Under the pieces are notes generated by a model. The model was not told where the DNA came from. It made no database searches and worked only from the letters and a program-made list of their open reading frames with translations. From Allium sativum (taxonomy: Eukaryota; Streptophyta; Magnoliopsida; Asparagales; Amaryllidaceae): a DNA stretch of 64,000 bases. This document shows, piece after piece, positions 9,926 through 24,535 of the stretch. The stretch covers positions 317,231,456 to 317,295,455 of the forward strand of contig CM060922.1 in the NCBI GenBank assembly GCA_030737875.1, read 5' to 3'. The first letter of the stretch is position 1, and every line of letters starts with the position of its first letter. A program made the position numbers and the translations under genes.

Positions 9926-12900
9926 TTGAATTGAAAGCGAATTCAAATGAATTCAAATTGAATTGAAATTTGAATTGAATAGAAATGAATTTTAAAACGA
10001 ATTTATAAAGAAGAATTCAATTTTGATTTGAATTGAAAAGGAAGTTAAAATTGCTTTTGAAACGAATTTTAAAACTATTTATATAATTCGTTTTAAATAG
10101 AAATCGACGAAATATATATCATATATATTATGTATATAATATAATGGCCTGAATAGAACGCGCCGCGCCGCGGCAGTACGCGAATTTCGACCATTTATTT
10201 CAAACGGACATTACGGGAGATCCGACCGTCGGATTCTCCTAAAACCGGAACCGTTGGGTTCGTATCGAAAAGAGCTTTCTAACGATTATTAGAAATTAGA
10301 AATCTAACGGTTGGATTTGGAATTATGTCCAAATCAAATTTGAAAAAGGTCGCTGTAAGTGCAGTTCGATGACCGTTGATGGAAATCGACTGTACGTGCC
10401 TTGATAAAATTATTAAAAATAGTAATAATTTGTGTAAAATCATAAGAAATGATTTGTGAAGATTTGGGATGAAAAACTCCATATTTGAAAAGATAAAAAT
10501 AGATTTTTATCAAAATGAACTAGTTTTGAACTAGAACTATAATTCTATTTATTTTTAAATAAATAAATTGAATTTGAAAAGGGTTTTAAAAATAACCAGA
10601 ATTTCCAATAATTATATTGGAATGGATTTGAATCGAAATTGTCTTCGGAATATTTCGATATTGGATTTCGTGATGATACAGATATTGTTATGGGAATTTG
10701 AAAGATATAGATATATATATCGTTATTTCCAATATGATATTTGTTTGTCGTGGAATTTGATATTGAATATAAGCCGATATATTTTCTATTCAGAGCCTTG
10801 TATTTAATATCAAATGTGATTTGGGTTTGTCGTGAATGGTGTCTTCACTAACACTGTTCTTGAACCCAGTTGAGAAAAGATTAAATCTTTTTATTTAGAT
10901 TTAATGAAGTGTACCAATTAAATAATATTTAATTGGAATTGAATGGATATTGATTTTTGGGTTTATCGTGAACAGTGTTTTAAATAACACTCGTTCTTTA
11001 ACCCGATAATCAATGGAATGTGACTTTGGGTTTATCGTGAACCGTGTTTTAAATGACACGGATTCTTTAACCCAGTTAACGATTAAAACTAAGTGGAGTT
11101 TGAATGAATCTTTAATTAGATTGAAAAGATCGAAAATGGAGTATCACCAGTTTTGCTCCAGGCGATAGCTAAATCTTTAATTAGATTTGAACGTGAAATG
11201 GTAATTGAATTTACCGATAACACCGTGGTGTTAGATATGAAGTATAACCAGTTTTACTTCATGGGATGAATAGGTTGGGATTGGGAAATTAAAACAAATG
11301 ATTACTTCGGTAAGGTTCGCTAATCCCGACTAGTTTGAATTGATATTCAAAAATAGATTAAAGAATAAATTCAGGAATTTATCTTGGATAAAATTAATGG
11401 GAACCTTTCCCTATGAATGTGAAATCAGAAACTAATTGTCGGTTAGTTAAACAGAATGGTTTTCTGGATATTGATCTGATGTTGGTTTCGGCCTTCGGGG
11501 TTAATATTTGGGGAATTATTCTCTTGATTAATTTACGGTTAGTGACTGATGAATTGGAATGAGGCGTATGTTGTGTTTGTGTAACACTTATTTAAAATAT
11601 ACGCGAGTTATTCGGAAAGACCGGGTTTATCCCATTCTGAATAACTGATACGACGATAAGTCGAAGATGAAGACGGTGGTCGAAGACCAGAAGTCTTCAC
11701 GTCGCTTGGGTGATTACTGATGATCTTGATTGGGCTGTACACACAAGAAGATGGAAACAGTTGGTGATCGTCCAGACGTACTTGGAGATCGATGGATATG
11801 CGGGGTACTAGGTGCCTCCGGTTTCGTTCAGCCCCAGAACGGACTTGTAAATGGACTGTGTGTCTGACATTGGATTTTAGTCCGTGTGATTGATCTCTAT
11901 TAAATATATATCTGTTTGGCGGCGGAGAATTTATTCTCTTGCTTAACGCCCTTCTCTGAGACGTACGAGCTCAGGGGTTATATATTTATGGATATCAATT
12001 GCATGGAGTGAATTGCCTGTGTGGCATGCCTAAGTGGCAAATGATCAAGGCTTCTGTTGAAAAGCAAAGTCTTGTGGTTGATGATCGAAGCAAGGCCTTT
12101 GTGGCGTAGCTTTGTGTAACGTTTACTTCGCGAGTTTCACACCCGGTATGAACCAAAAACGGGAGACGGACCTTAGGGGGGACATGCGTTTTCTTTCTAG
12201 TTAGGAGTGGCGTCAGTGCTTGAACTGGCTGACGAGTTTGACTCATGTGGATATTGCTTATTATTACTTGCTGAAAAGCGAGGCGCCTCGTGGTATCGGT
12301 TTCGGCCGATACTTCTGGTCGGCTGACGGGCCAGGCTTACGCCCCAAAGGGCGGAGTAACGTATTGTTCAGGCATTATAATCCACATCGGTGGACCGGCC
12401 CTGACGATCCAAGGGGCAGTTGCGGCTGTTCCTGAGACACGGACTAGAGCGTCTCGAATCGGTAGAGGATCTTGCCCCTAGCCTCGGTTCATACCATAAA
12501 TGATAACCCAACTTCCAATACGACATTGCGGTTTTGATTGTAAACCTATATGTGGCGACATAGTGTTATGGGGCATTCATGCCGCCTATGATTGATACTT
12601 ATGATTTGAAGTTGTTTTATACACTATGCACTTATAATAGTATCAAATGATTTGTTTTAAACGTATCAAGCATTCTTTGGCTGTTATAAGGGAAAACCCT
12701 ATCCCCCGGCTTGCGTTGCATTGTGTGATAGGACCTGGGTCTTATAACAGCTTCATTTTTCTCTATTTAGCATTGCGCTGTTTGTTTTATGCACTGGTAT
12801 TCTTGGGAGGAAACCCGTTCCGTGTTAGACGGCGTGGTCCCTTGATTTACCTAACTTTAAAATAAAGAATTAATAATTGTTTTAGTTCTCACACCAGTCA

Positions 12901-13284
12901 CATGACTGACCTGGAGTTTATTGTTTTAACCTAAACTCTGGGTGCCCCTATTTTGACACGGGCAGCTAGCAGTTTTGGTTTTGCAGATTTATATTCACAG
13001 GATCCTGGTTTACAGCTGGAACGATATCCGGAAAGCTTTGTATCTGTATATCTCATCCTAGTTGTGTATTTGTATTGTATTATTTTCCGCTGCTATGTAT
13101 TTAAATGTAATTTAAATATCTGATATTTCTGTGTAATATTTATTCATTTATACCCTGTATATTCTTGTAATCTGATGCATTGTTGTAATATACAATGAAA
13201 TGTTCTTTTGTATGCGTTCTCTTGTGGCTTGTTCTCGAACTATCCGACGCTTTCCTTTACGGGGGAGTTGCGGGTTCTCACAGT

Positions 13285-13296
13285 TGGTATCAGAGC
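13285..13296 (+). other. Primer binding site, tRNA-iMet (internal 2)
   Basis: Identical TGGTATCAGAGC, 2 nt after LTR copy 2. Confidence 0.93.
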
Positions 13297-14306
13297 TTTG
13301 GTTTACAGAGCTCGAGAACAAGACACATTAGAACCATACGAAAGAATTCATCAGATATTGGATTAGTAATATCCAATGAGGATGACTCGTTAGAGATGGG
13401 ATCAGTAGTATCGTAGAACGATTGTGAAGAGTATATTTTTAAAATGAAAACAAATCTTGTTTTGAAATATAAATCAATTATTCGTATTTGGTTATTTATT
13501 TATATTGATTTTGGACAATTCAGTATATAAAGAATTTGCATATACGCCTTGCAAACGTATATTCAAAGTTTTAATATATTGGATAGATATTGCATCACAC
13601 TCTAGTCGCCCGAAGATGATATTGATGATAGCGATCGCATCATCAACATTTATGTTCGAGTTTCGAAGGTGTGATTTTCTATATATTTCCATTAGACTGG
13701 TGTGAGAACCAAAACTAATATAGCTAGAATACATTGTTGTGATTTGGCATCAAAACATGATTTTCTTTATTTATACCAAAATTATGAATTTCAAACTCTA
13801 ATTCACTAATTGATTGATGTTTGTGTTGTTTGTTTATTTGTTAGCTAATTTTTAGCCATTTAGCCTAATTGAACCAAATATTGAATTGTATTGAAAATTG
13901 GTTGCATTTGCTTGCATATACATATACTTACATTGAACAGGTCATAGCAAGGGGGCTAGAGCAGAGAATAAAATTTGTTTGCCCGACAAATAGGTACATG
14001 TTTACTACATAATTTACTGTTTTGTTTGGGTGATGATGATTTTATGAGCCTATTGGCTAGCCGCTTGGCTTTTTCTTTTTCTTTTTGAGATTAGAAGGAC
14101 CGGGGAAGCTATTTGAAATTCCCCGATGCTCCCATTGCAGGGGAGGTTATGGCGAAATTTTTCGAAAATTTAGGGTGTTAGCCAAATTTTTGAAAATTTG
14201 AAAATTCTCAGAAACTGAAAAGTTGGAGAATGCAAGCCAGATCGAACATAGAGTTGATTAATCAAACCACTTTCGACTTTGTTCCTTTTCGGGGACGAAA
14301 AGTTTT

Positions 14307-14319
14307 AAGTGGGGGAGAT
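14307..14319 (+). other. Polypurine tract 2
   Basis: Same AAGTGGGGGAGAT motif directly before LTR copy 3. Confidence 0.85.
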
Positions 14320-15182
14320 TGTAACAACCCGAAAATCTGGGCCAGTTTAAAATTTTTATTTTGGCGATTTTATCGAATTTTGATTATTTAAAATAGATTA
14401 TTTTAAATAATATCGACGAGAAATTTATTTTGAATATATTTAGAACGTATATATTATATACGTCGTCGTTAGAATATAAATAATTATATATAATTATAAA
14501 TAGAATTGAAAATGGCGCGGTAGTTCGATAATTCGATTTCAAACTTCAATTGAATATACCGGTTGCAAAACAATCCGGATTTTAGTGAAACCAAAAACAT
14601 TAGGATCTAATTGATAATATCTTTCCAACGAATCCGAAAAATTGAAGTTTCATAGCGGGAATCAAAAGATATGCCCAGTTGAAAATTCTGAATAGTCGCT
14701 CTGGAATTCAGGCCCTTAAAAATGGAAATTTTGCAAATGACCTCGGATTTCGACGAAACCAGTTTTGTTGGGTCCGTGATGTTAAATTATTGCTAAATTC
14801 AAAATTTCATAATTTTTCGAATCAATATGTGAGTGTGGCAAAGGAAAACGCGTTTGACCAGTTTCAGTTGATTTTAATCGACTGGAAATTGGCCATTTTT
14901 CTAACGGTCTCAGAATTTGATGAAACTAGTTTTGTTAGGACCGTATCGTCAATGCGAAGCTAGAAAATATTTTTCTGGAATTTTTCTAGTTAGTATGTGA
15001 CCCCAGTAATTTGAAATGGATGTTTAAAATTCAATATAATGATTTAAATGTAAATTCAACGGAAACTGTTCGAAACGAGTCGAATCAGCCTACGATACAT
15101 ATCCCATTGTGTTCGGAATGGGGGTAATACGCTATGGACGACAGGCGGTGGACCTCGTTTAGAGGTCGTATGTAAAAGTCAA

Positions 15183-15587
15183 CTTTTTTTTAATAAATAA
15201 ATAATTTAAAATTTAAAGTTCTCTCCCCTCCCCCTTATTTCATTCTGCCCCCCCCCCCCCCATTTCTTGATTCGATTCAGAATTAAAAAGAGAAAAAAAA
15301 AAGAACGACAAAGAGGCGACGGGGGATTAACCGCCGCCGCCACCATATCGCCCCCACCGATGGATCGCCAACCGCGATGGCCCCCTCCTCCCTCCACATC
15401 CGATTCGAGATCGCACCCCCCCCCCCAGCAAGCCATCGTCGACGCAACCTCTTTCCCCTTCTTCTAATCGAACCGCCACTGCCCTGAGCCGCCACCTGCG
15501 GCCAACTCCGACCACCTGACCACCGCCACGCCCTGCCTACCACCTCCAGCGCTCCCCTCGACCTCCACCTTCCCCTCTGAAAATACA
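15183..15587 (+). promoter_or_regulatory. Promoter-like block and GC-rich leader, LTR copy 3
   Basis: Same arrangement as in copy 2: AATAAATAAATAA, pyrimidine patch, 14-C run, GC-rich leader, donor-like ACA|GTGAGT at 15587/15588. Confidence 0.42.
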
Positions 15588-16929
15588 GTGAGTTTTTTTG
15601 CCTATTCTATTTTATTTATGTTATTTTTATTTTCATCTTCATTTTATATACTATAAACTGAGAAAAATATAATTTTTAAAGCTGGAAATATACGATTTTC
15701 AAATGACAAAGGTCTGACTTTTATAGGGGAGAGTTCAGATTTTGTTGTAGAGAATTTGGATTTTTATAAAATAAAAAGAGTAGATTTTTATAAAAAGAAT
15801 TCTGATTTTAAATCATACAAATAGGAATTTTATATTTAAAAAGCTAGAAACTTTATATAGGAAAAAGGCGAAAACTTTAACAAAGGAAAGTCGGGATTTT
15901 TAATATATGAAAGCTTCGATTTTTAAAAATATAAAAGATTTGATTTTTAATGTTAAAGATCGGATTTTTAATAGCATAAAGCTACGATTTTTATATATTG
16001 AATAGCGAAGTAAAAATTCGATTTTTATATATTGAATAACGAAGTAAAAATTCGATTTTTACCTATGTAGTGGCTACGGACGACAAAGATGACAAAGATG
16101 CGATAACGACGAAGATTGAATTGTCGTGAAGTGGGATAGCTATCGGTGAGAATTTCTCACCTTTCAATTTCATTTTTGATATATATATACTAGGATGCAG
16201 ACGGTGCTTAGTAGCACCCGACACAACCGTCCACAGACCATGGACTTGTTTGTTTGATTGCAAAAATTAGTTAGATGATTTGATTTGAAATTTGGTTGTT
16301 TGGTGAATTTGATTGATGTGTGAATGGCGTGGGCCTTCACTAGACCGGGGATAAGGCTAGGCCTCGTCCCGTTTCTAGTATCGTGCTATTATGCCGCCGA
16401 AATTTTCTAAAAAAAGTTAGAAAATAAAAATATCATTTTATTTAAAGAATGAACTGAATAGAAATTCATATGTTAAAATAAAATATTTTATCGTTAAAAA
16501 TATAATTTTTAACGTGAATATGAATATAGTGAATGTGAATAAATAAATATTCATTTACACACAGGACGGTTTGTTTATGTACACCTATTTGAATGACATT
16601 GATTGGGTCGATAAATTTTACACATCGCTCAACTGCACAAATAAGATATGCGTTAGATTGTTTGAAACCCCACACGGGTGTTGGGATGAAATATGAAGTT
16701 CACTCATCTTGATTTATTAAATATGTCGATCGATTGATTGACAGGCTGTTATAAGCGTTAGATATCTATATTTGATGCTTATACAGTGTAGTGCACTTTG
16801 GTTGATGGTTGATTATTTTTCAATGCTATTATATACATGTGTTGTATGAAAATCCATATAATTAATCTTATATGGTGATTGATTGGGCCTCATTCCAATT
16901 TAGAAAATAAAGAATATTATAAAATAAAG

Positions 16930-17190
16930 GTTCATGTGTTGACAGTACTCATCCATTGAGATTGGTCATGTGTTGAACGAAATATTTTGATAATAAAATT
17001 TACATCTTTATCAATATAAAATAAAGGTTCATGTGTTGACAGTACTCATCCATTGAGATTGGTCATGTGTTGAACGAAATATTTTGATAATAAAATTTAC
17101 ATCTTTATCAATATAAAATAAAGGTTCATGTGTTGACAGTACTCATCCATTGAGATTGGTCATGTGTTGAACGAAATATTTTGATAATAA
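16930..17190 (+). repeat. 97-bp direct repeat x3, LTR copy 3
   Basis: Starts at 16930, 17027 and 17124. All three units have the TGTTGAC form, so copies 3 and 4 group together against copies 1 and 2. Confidence 0.9.
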
Positions 17191-17307
17191 CAACTATTTT
17201 GAAAAAGGAAATATTTGAAATAGAATATTTGAAAATAGAAATTTATGAAGCCGTGTTGATTAGATTGACGCCATTTTGACGTGAACGATATTTATATCGA
17301 TTTTATT

Positions 17308-17531
17308 CATTTCGAAATGAATTGAATATATAACGATTTCAAAATGAATTGAATTGAAAACGATTTCGAAATGAATTGAATTGAAAACGATTTCGAAATG
17401 AATTGAATTGAAAACGATTTCGAAATGAATTGAATTGAAAACGATTTTGAAATGAATTGAATTGAAAACGATTTCGAAATGAATTGAATTAAAAATGATT
17501 TCGAAATGAATTGAATTGAAAACGAATTCAA
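17308..17531 (+). repeat. 27-bp minisatellite, LTR copy 3
   Basis: Same unit. The first full unit carries a CAAAATG variant, and the upstream ATATTTATAAATATCG is shortened to ATATTTATATCG, as in copy 4. Confidence 0.9.
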
Positions 17532-20500
17532 ATTGAATTGAAAGCGAATTGAAATGAATTCAAATTGAATTGAAATTTGAATTGAATAGAAATGAATTTT
17601 AAAACGAATTTATAAAGAAGAATTCAATTTTGATTTGAATTGAAAAGGAAGTTGAAATTGCTTTTGAAACGAATTTTAAAACTATTTATATAATTCGTTT
17701 TAAATAGAAATCGACGAAATATATATTATATATATATAAATAATATAATGGTCTGAATAGAACGCGCCGCGCCGCGGCAGTTCGCGAATTTCGACCATTT
17801 ATTTCAAACGGACATTACGGGAGATCCGACCGTCGGATTCTCCTAAAACCGGAACCGTTGGGTTCGTATCGAAAAGAGCTTTCTAACGATTATTAGAAAT
17901 TAGAAATCTAACGGTTGGATTTGGAATTATGTCCAAATCAAATTTGAAAAAGGTCGCTGTAAGTGCAGTTCGATGACCGTTGATGGAAATCGACTGTACG
18001 GACCATGATAAAATTATTAAAAATAGTAATAATTTGTGTAAAATCATAAGAAATGATTTGTGAAGATTTGGGATGAAAAACTCCATATTTGAAAAGATAA
18101 AAATAGATTTTTATCAAAATGAACTAGTTTTGAACTAGAACTATAATTCTATTTATTTTTAAATAAATAAATTGAATTTGAAAAGGGTTTTAAAAATAAC
18201 CAGAATTTCCAATAATTATATTGGAATGGATTTGAATCGAAATTGTCTTCGGAATATTTCGATATTGGATTTCGTGATGATACAGATATTGTTATGGGAA
18301 TTTGAAAGATATAGATATATATATCGTTATTTCCAATATGATATTTGTTTGTCGTGGAATTTGATATTGATTATAAGCCGATATATTTTCTGTTCAGAGC
18401 CTTGTATTTAATATCAAATGTGATTTGGGTTTGTCGTGAATGGTGTCTTCACTAACACTGTTCTTGAACCCAGTTGAGAAAAGATTAAATCTTTTTATTT
18501 AGATTTAATGAAGTGTACCAATTAAATAATATTTAATTGGAATTGAATGGATATTGATTTTTGGGTTTATCGTGAACAGTGTTTTAAATAACACTCGTTC
18601 TTTAACCCGATAATCAATGGAATGTGACTTTGGGTTTATCGTGAACCGTGTTTTAAATGACACAGATTCTTTAACCCAGTTAACGATTAAAACTAAGTGG
18701 AGTTTTAATGAATCTTTAATTAGATTGAAAAGACCGAAAATGGAGTATCACCAGTTTTGCTCCAGGCGATAGCTAAATCTTTAATTAGATTTGAACGTGA
18801 AATGGTAATTGAATTTACCGATAACACCGTGGTGTTAGATATGAAGTATAACCAGTTTTACTTCATGGGATGAATAGGTTGGGATTGGGAAATTAAAACA
18901 AATGATTACTTCGGTAAGGTTCGCTAATCCCGACTAGTTTGAATTGATATTCAAAAATAGATTAAAGAATAAATTCAAGAATTTATCTTGGATAAAATTA
19001 ATGGGAACCTTTCCCTATGAATGTGAAATCAGAAACTAACTGTCGGTTAGCTAAGCAGAATGGTTTTCTGGATATTGATCTGATGTTGGTTTCGGCCTTC
19101 GGGGTTAATATTTGGGGAATTATTCTCTTGATTAATTTACGGTTAGTGACTGATGAATTGGAATGAGGCGTATGTTGTGTTTGTGTAACACTTATTTAAA
19201 ATATACGCGAGTTATTCGGAAAGATTGGGTTTATCCCATTCTGAATAACTGATACGACGATAAGTCGAAGATGAAGACGGTGGTCGAAGACCAGAAGTCT
19301 TCACGTCGCTTGGGTGATTACTGATGATCTTGATTGGGCTGTACACCCAAGAAGATGGAAACAGTTGGTGATCGTCCAGACGTACTTGGAGATCGATGGA
19401 TATGCGGGGTACTAGGTGCCTCCGGTTTCGTTCAGCCCCAGAACGGACTTGTAAATGGACTGTGTGTCTGACATTGGATTTTAGTCCGTGTGATTGATCT
19501 CTATTAAATATATATCTGTTTGGCGGCGGAGAATTTATTCTCTTGCTTAACGCCCTTCTCTGAGACATACGAGCTCAGGGGTTATATATTGATGGATATC
19601 AATCGCATGGAGTGAATTGCCTGTGTGGCATGCCTAAGTGGCAAATGATCAAGGCTTCTGTTGAAAAGCAAAGTCTTGTGGTTGATGATCAAAGCAAGGC
19701 CTTTGTGGCGTAGCTTTGTGTAACGTTTACTTCGCGAGTTTCACACCCGGTATGAACCAAAAACGGGAGACGCACCTCAGGGGGGACATGCGTTTTCTTT
19801 CTAGTTAGGAGTGGCGTCAGTGCTTGAACTGGCTGACGAGTTTGACTCATGTGGATATTGCTTATTATTACTTGCTGAAAAGCGAGGCGCCTCGTGATAT
19901 CGGTTTCGGCCGATGCTTCTGGTCAGTTGACGGGCCAGGCTTACGCCCCAAAAGGCGGAGAAACGTATTGTTCAGGCATTATAATCCACATTGGTGGACC
20001 GGCCCTGACGATCCAGGGGGCAGTTGTGGCTGTTCCTGAGACACGGACTAGAGCGTCTCGAATCGGTAGAGGATCTTGCCCCTAGCCTCGGTTCATACCA
20101 TAAATGATAACCCAACTTCCAATACGACATTGCGGTTTTGATTGTAAACCTATATGTGGCGACATACTGTTATGGGGCATTCATGCCGCCTATGATTGAT
20201 ACTTATGATTTGAAGTTGTTTTATACACTATGCACTTATAATAGTATCAAATGATTTGTTTTAAACGTATCAAGCATTCTTTGGCTGTTATAAGGGAAAA
20301 CCCTATCCCCCGGCTTGCGTTGCATTGTGTGATAGGACCTGGGTCTTATAACAGCTTCATTTTTCTCTATTTAGCATTGCGCTGTTTGTTTTATGCACTG
20401 GTATTCTTGGGAGGAAACCCGTTCCGTGTTAGACGGCGTGGTCCCTTGATTTACCTAAATTTAAAATAAAGAATTAATAATTGTTTTAGTTCTCACACCA

Positions 20501-20888
20501 GTCACATGACTGACCTGGAGTTTATTGTTTTAACCTAAACTCTGGGTGCCCCTATTTTGACACGGGCAGCTAGTAGTTTTGGTTTTACAGATTTATATTC
20601 ATAGGATCCTGGTTTACAGCTGGAACGATATCCAGAAAGCTTTGTATCTGTATATCTCATCCTAGTTGTGTATTTGTATTGTATTATTTTCCGCTGCTAT
20701 GTATTTAAATGTAATTTAAATCTCTGATATTTCTGTGTAATATTTATCCATTTATACCCTGTATATTCTTGTAATCTGATGCATTGTTGTAATATACAAT
20801 GAAATGTTCTTTTGTATGCGTTCTCTTGTGGCTTGTTCTCGAACTATCCGACGCTTTCCTTTACGGGGGAGTTGCGGGTTCTCACAGT

Positions 20889-20900
20889 TGGTATCAGAGC
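20889..20900 (+). other. Primer binding site, tRNA-iMet (internal 3)
   Basis: Identical TGGTATCAGAGC, 2 nt after LTR copy 3. The PBS is absent after copy 4, which confirms the array ends there. Confidence 0.93.
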
Positions 20901-21910
20901 TTTGGTTTACAGAGCTCGAGAACAAGACACATTAGAACCATACGAAAGAATTCATCAGATATTGGATTAGTAAAATCCAATGAGGATGACTCGTTAGATA
21001 TGGGATCAGTAGTATCCTAGAACGAGTGTGAAGAGTATATTTTTAAAATGAAAACAAATCTTGTTTTGAAATATAAATCAATTATTCGTATTTGGTTATT
21101 TATTTATATTGATTTTGGACAATTCAATATATAAAGAATTTGCATATACGCCTTGCAAACGTATATTCAAAGTTTTAATATATTGGATAGATATAACATC
21201 ACACTCTAGTCGCCCGAAGATGATATTGATGATAGCGATCGCATCATCAACATTTATGTTCGAGTTTCGAAGGTGTGATTTTCTATATATTTCCATTAGA
21301 CTGGTGTGAGAACCAAAACTAATATAGCTAGAATACATTGTTGTGATTTGGCATCAAAACATGATTTTCTTTATATATACCAAAATTATGAATTTGAAAC
21401 TCTAATTCACTAATTGATTGATGTTTGTGTTGTTTGTTTATTTGTTAGCTAATTTTTAGCCATTTAGCCTAATTGAACCAAATATTGAATTATATTGAAA
21501 ATTGGTCGCATTTGCTTGCATATACATATACTTACATTGAACAGGTCATAGCAAGGAGGCTAGAGCAGAGAATAAAATTTGTTTGCCCGACAAATAGGTA
21601 CATGTTTACTACATAATTTACTGTTTTGTTTGGGTGATGATGATTTTATGAGCCTATTGGCTAGCCGCTTGGCTTTTTCTTTTTCTTTTTGAGATTAGAA
21701 GGACTGGGGAAGCTATTTGAAATTCCCCGATGCTCCCATTGCAGGGGAGGTTATGGCGAAATTTTTCGAAAATTTAGGGTGTTAGCCAAATTTTTGAAAA
21801 TTTGAAAATTCTCAGAAACTGAAAAGTTGGAGAATGCAAGCCAGATCGAACATAGAGTTGATTAATCAAACCACTTTCGACTTTGTTCCTTTTCGGGGAC
21901 AAAAAGTTTT

Positions 21911-21923
21911 AAGTGGGGGAGAT
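21911..21923 (+). other. Polypurine tract 3
   Basis: Same AAGTGGGGGAGAT motif directly before LTR copy 4. Confidence 0.85.
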
Positions 21924-22788
21924 TGTAACAACCCGAAAATCTGGGCCAGTTTAAAATTTTTATTTTGGCGATTTTAGCGAATTTTGATTATTTAAAATAG
22001 ATTATTTTAAATAATATCGACGAGAAATTTATTTTGAATATATTTAGAACGTATATATTATATACGTCGTCGTTAGAATATAAATAATTATATATAATTA
22101 TAAATAGAATTGAAAATGGCGCGGTAGTTCGATAATTCGATTTCAAACTTCAATTGAATATACCGGGTGCAAAACAATCCGGATTTTAGTGAAACCAAAA
22201 ACATTAGGATCTAATTGATAATATCTTTCCAACGAATCCGAAAAATTGAAGTTTCATAGCGGGAATCAAAAGATATGCCCAGTTGAAAATTCTGAATAGT
22301 CGCTATGGAATTCAGGCCCTTAAAAATGGAAATTTTGCAAATGACCTCGGATTTCGCCGAAACCAGTTTTGTTGGGTCCGTGATGTTAAATTATTGCTAG
22401 ATTCCAAATTTCATAATTTTTCGAATCAATATGTGAGCGTGGCAAAGGAAAACGCGTTTGACCAGTTTCAGTTGATTTTAATCGACTGGAAATTGGCCAT
22501 TTTTCTAACGGTCTCAGAATTTGACGAAACTAGTTTTGTTAGGACCGTATCGTCAATGCGAAGCTAGAAAATATTTTTTTTGGAATTTTTCGAGTTAGTA
22601 TGTGACCCCAGTAATTTGAAATGGATGTTTAAAATTCAATATAATGATTTAAATGTAAATTCAACGGAAACTGTTCGAAACGAGTCGAATCAGCCTACGA
22701 TACATATCCCATTGTGTTCGGAATGGGGGTAATAAGCTATGGACGACAGGTGGTGGACCTCGTTTAGAGGTCGTATGTAAAAGTCAAC

Positions 22789-23192
22789 TTTTTTTTAATA
22801 AATAAATAATTTAAAATTTAAAGTTCTCTCCCCCCCTTATTTCATTCTGCCCCCCCCCCCCCCCCCCATTTCTTGATTCGATTCAGAATTAAAAAGAGAA
22901 AAAAATAAAGAACGACAAAGGGGCGACGGGGGATTAACCGCTGCCGCCACCATATCGCCCCCACCGACGGATCGCCAACCGCGATGGCCCCCTCCTCCCT
23001 CCACATCCGATTCGAGATCGCACCCCCCCCCAGCAAGCCATCGCCGACGCAACCTCTTTCCCCTTCTTCTAATCGAACTGCCACTGCCCTGAGCCGCCAC
23101 CTGCGACCAACTCCGACCACCTGACCACCGCCACGCCCTGCCTACCACCTCCAGCGCGCCCCTCGACCTCCACCTTCCCCTCTGAAAATACA
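22789..23192 (+). promoter_or_regulatory. Promoter-like block and GC-rich leader, LTR copy 4
   Basis: Same arrangement, with an 18-C run and a shortened pyrimidine patch. The donor-like site reads GTGACT instead of GTGAGT, so any splicing may be impaired in this copy. Confidence 0.4.
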
Positions 23193-24535
23193 GTGACTTT
23201 TTTTTGCCTATTCTATTTTATTTATGTTATTTTTATTTTCATCTTCATTTTATATACTATAAACTGAGAAAAATATAATTTTTAAAGCTGGAAATATACG
23301 ATTTTCAAATGACAAAGGTCTGACTTTTATAGGGGAGAGTTCAGATTTTGTTGTAGAGAATTAGGATTTTTATAAAATAAAAAGAGTAGATTTTTATAAA
23401 AAGAATTCTGATTTTAAATCATACAAATAGGAATTTTATATTTAAAAAGCTAGAAACTTTATATAGGAAAAAGGCGAAAACTTTAACAAAGGAAAGTCGG
23501 GATTTTTAATATATGAAAGCTTCGATTTTTAAAAATATAAAAGATTTTATTTTTAAAGTTAAAGATCAGATTTTTAATAGCATAAAGCTACGATTTTTAT
23601 ATATTGAATAGCGAAGTAAAAATTCGATTTTTATATATTGAATAACGAAGTAAAAATTCGATTTTTACCTATGTAGTGGCTACGGACGACAAAGATGACA
23701 AAGATGCGATAACGACGAAGATTGAAGTGTCGTGAAGTGGGATAGCTATCGGTGAGAATTTCTCACCTTTCAATTTCATTTTTGATATATATATACTAGG
23801 ATGCAGACGGTGCTTAGTAGCACCCGACACAACCGTCCACAGACCATGGACTTGTTTGTTTGATTGCAAAAATTAGTTAGATGATTTGATTTGAAATTTG
23901 GTTGTTTGGTGAATTTGATTGATGTGTGAATGGCGTGGGCCTTCACTAGACCGGGGATAAGGCTAGGCCTCGTCTCGTTTCTAGTATCGTGTCGTTATGC
24001 CGCCGAAATTTTCTAAAAAAAGTTAGAAAATAAAAATATCATTTTATTTAAAGAATGAACTGAATAGAAATTCATATGTTAAAATAAAATGTTTTATCGT
24101 TAAAAATATAATTTTTAACGTGAATATGAATATAGTGAATGTGAATAAATAAATATTCATTTACACACCGGACGGTTTGTTTATGTACACCTATTTGAAT
24201 GACATTGATTGGGTCGATAAATTTTACACATCGCTCAACTGCACAAATAAGATATGCGTTAGATTGTTTGAAACCCCACACGGGTGTTGGGATGAAATAT
24301 GAAGTTCACTCATCCTGATTTATTAAATATGTCGATCGATTGATTGACAGGCTGTTATAAGCGTTAGATATCTATATTTGATGCTTATACAGTGTAGTGC
24401 ACTTTGGTTGATGGTTGATTATTTTTCAATGCTATTATATACATGTGTTGTATGAAAATCCATATAATTAATCTTATATGGTGATTGATTGGGCCTCATT
24501 CCAATTTAGAAAATAAAGAATATTATAAATTAAAG

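Larger units (their letters stand above)
6717..13282 (+). mobile_element. Giant LTR, copy 2 (complete, 6566 bp)
   Basis: This is a complete LTR, starting TGTAACAACCCG right after the PPT and ending TCTCACA right before the PBS of the next internal region (TG...CA termini). Its 6.6 kb far exceeds typical plant LTRs (a few hundred bp to about 2 kb) and even LARD LTRs (about 4.5 kb). In order it holds an AT-rich 5' section, a promoter-like TATA/pyrimidine stretch, a GC-rich leader, a 97-bp triple repeat, a 27-bp minisatellite, three GGGTTT...AACCC hairpins, two ACCAGTTT-loop hairpins, a GC-rich section and a 72-nt stem-loop. The poly-C tract is 6 C here, against 14-18 in other copies. Confidence 0.92.
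13283..14319 (+). mobile_element. Internal region 2 (1037 bp)
   Basis: This segment has the same length and layout as the first internal region: GT spacer, PBS, non-coding 1 kb, PPT, then the next LTR. There is no target-site duplication at either LTR junction, so this is not a separate insertion. The unit was multiplied within one element. Confidence 0.88.
14320..20886 (+). mobile_element. Giant LTR, copy 3 (complete, 6567 bp)
   Basis: This complete LTR has the same TGTAACAACCCG start and TCTCACA end as copy 2. Small differences are spread evenly: all three 97-bp repeats use the TGTTGAC form, the poly-C tract is 14 C, and there are isolated substitutions. The copy diverged by point mutation after it was formed. 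Confidence 0.92.
20887..21923 (+). mobile_element. Internal region 3 (1037 bp)
   Basis: This third internal region is identical in length to the other two, with PBS at 20889-20900 and PPT at 21911-21923. It is non-coding. One visible change lies just upstream of the PPT, GACAAAAAG in place of GACGAAAAG. Confidence 0.88.

Noticed and set aside
9632..9946. 104-codon frame with FNSIHFEIV repeats on the minus strand
   Set aside because: It comes from a 27-bp minisatellite, a multiple of 3. Copy 1 has a 5-bp deletion that breaks it, and the old relative lacks the block.
19212..19568. 118-codon minus-strand frame in LTR copy 3
   Set aside because: It is open only in copy 3 through isolated substitutions; the other copies are closed and there is no recognisable domain.
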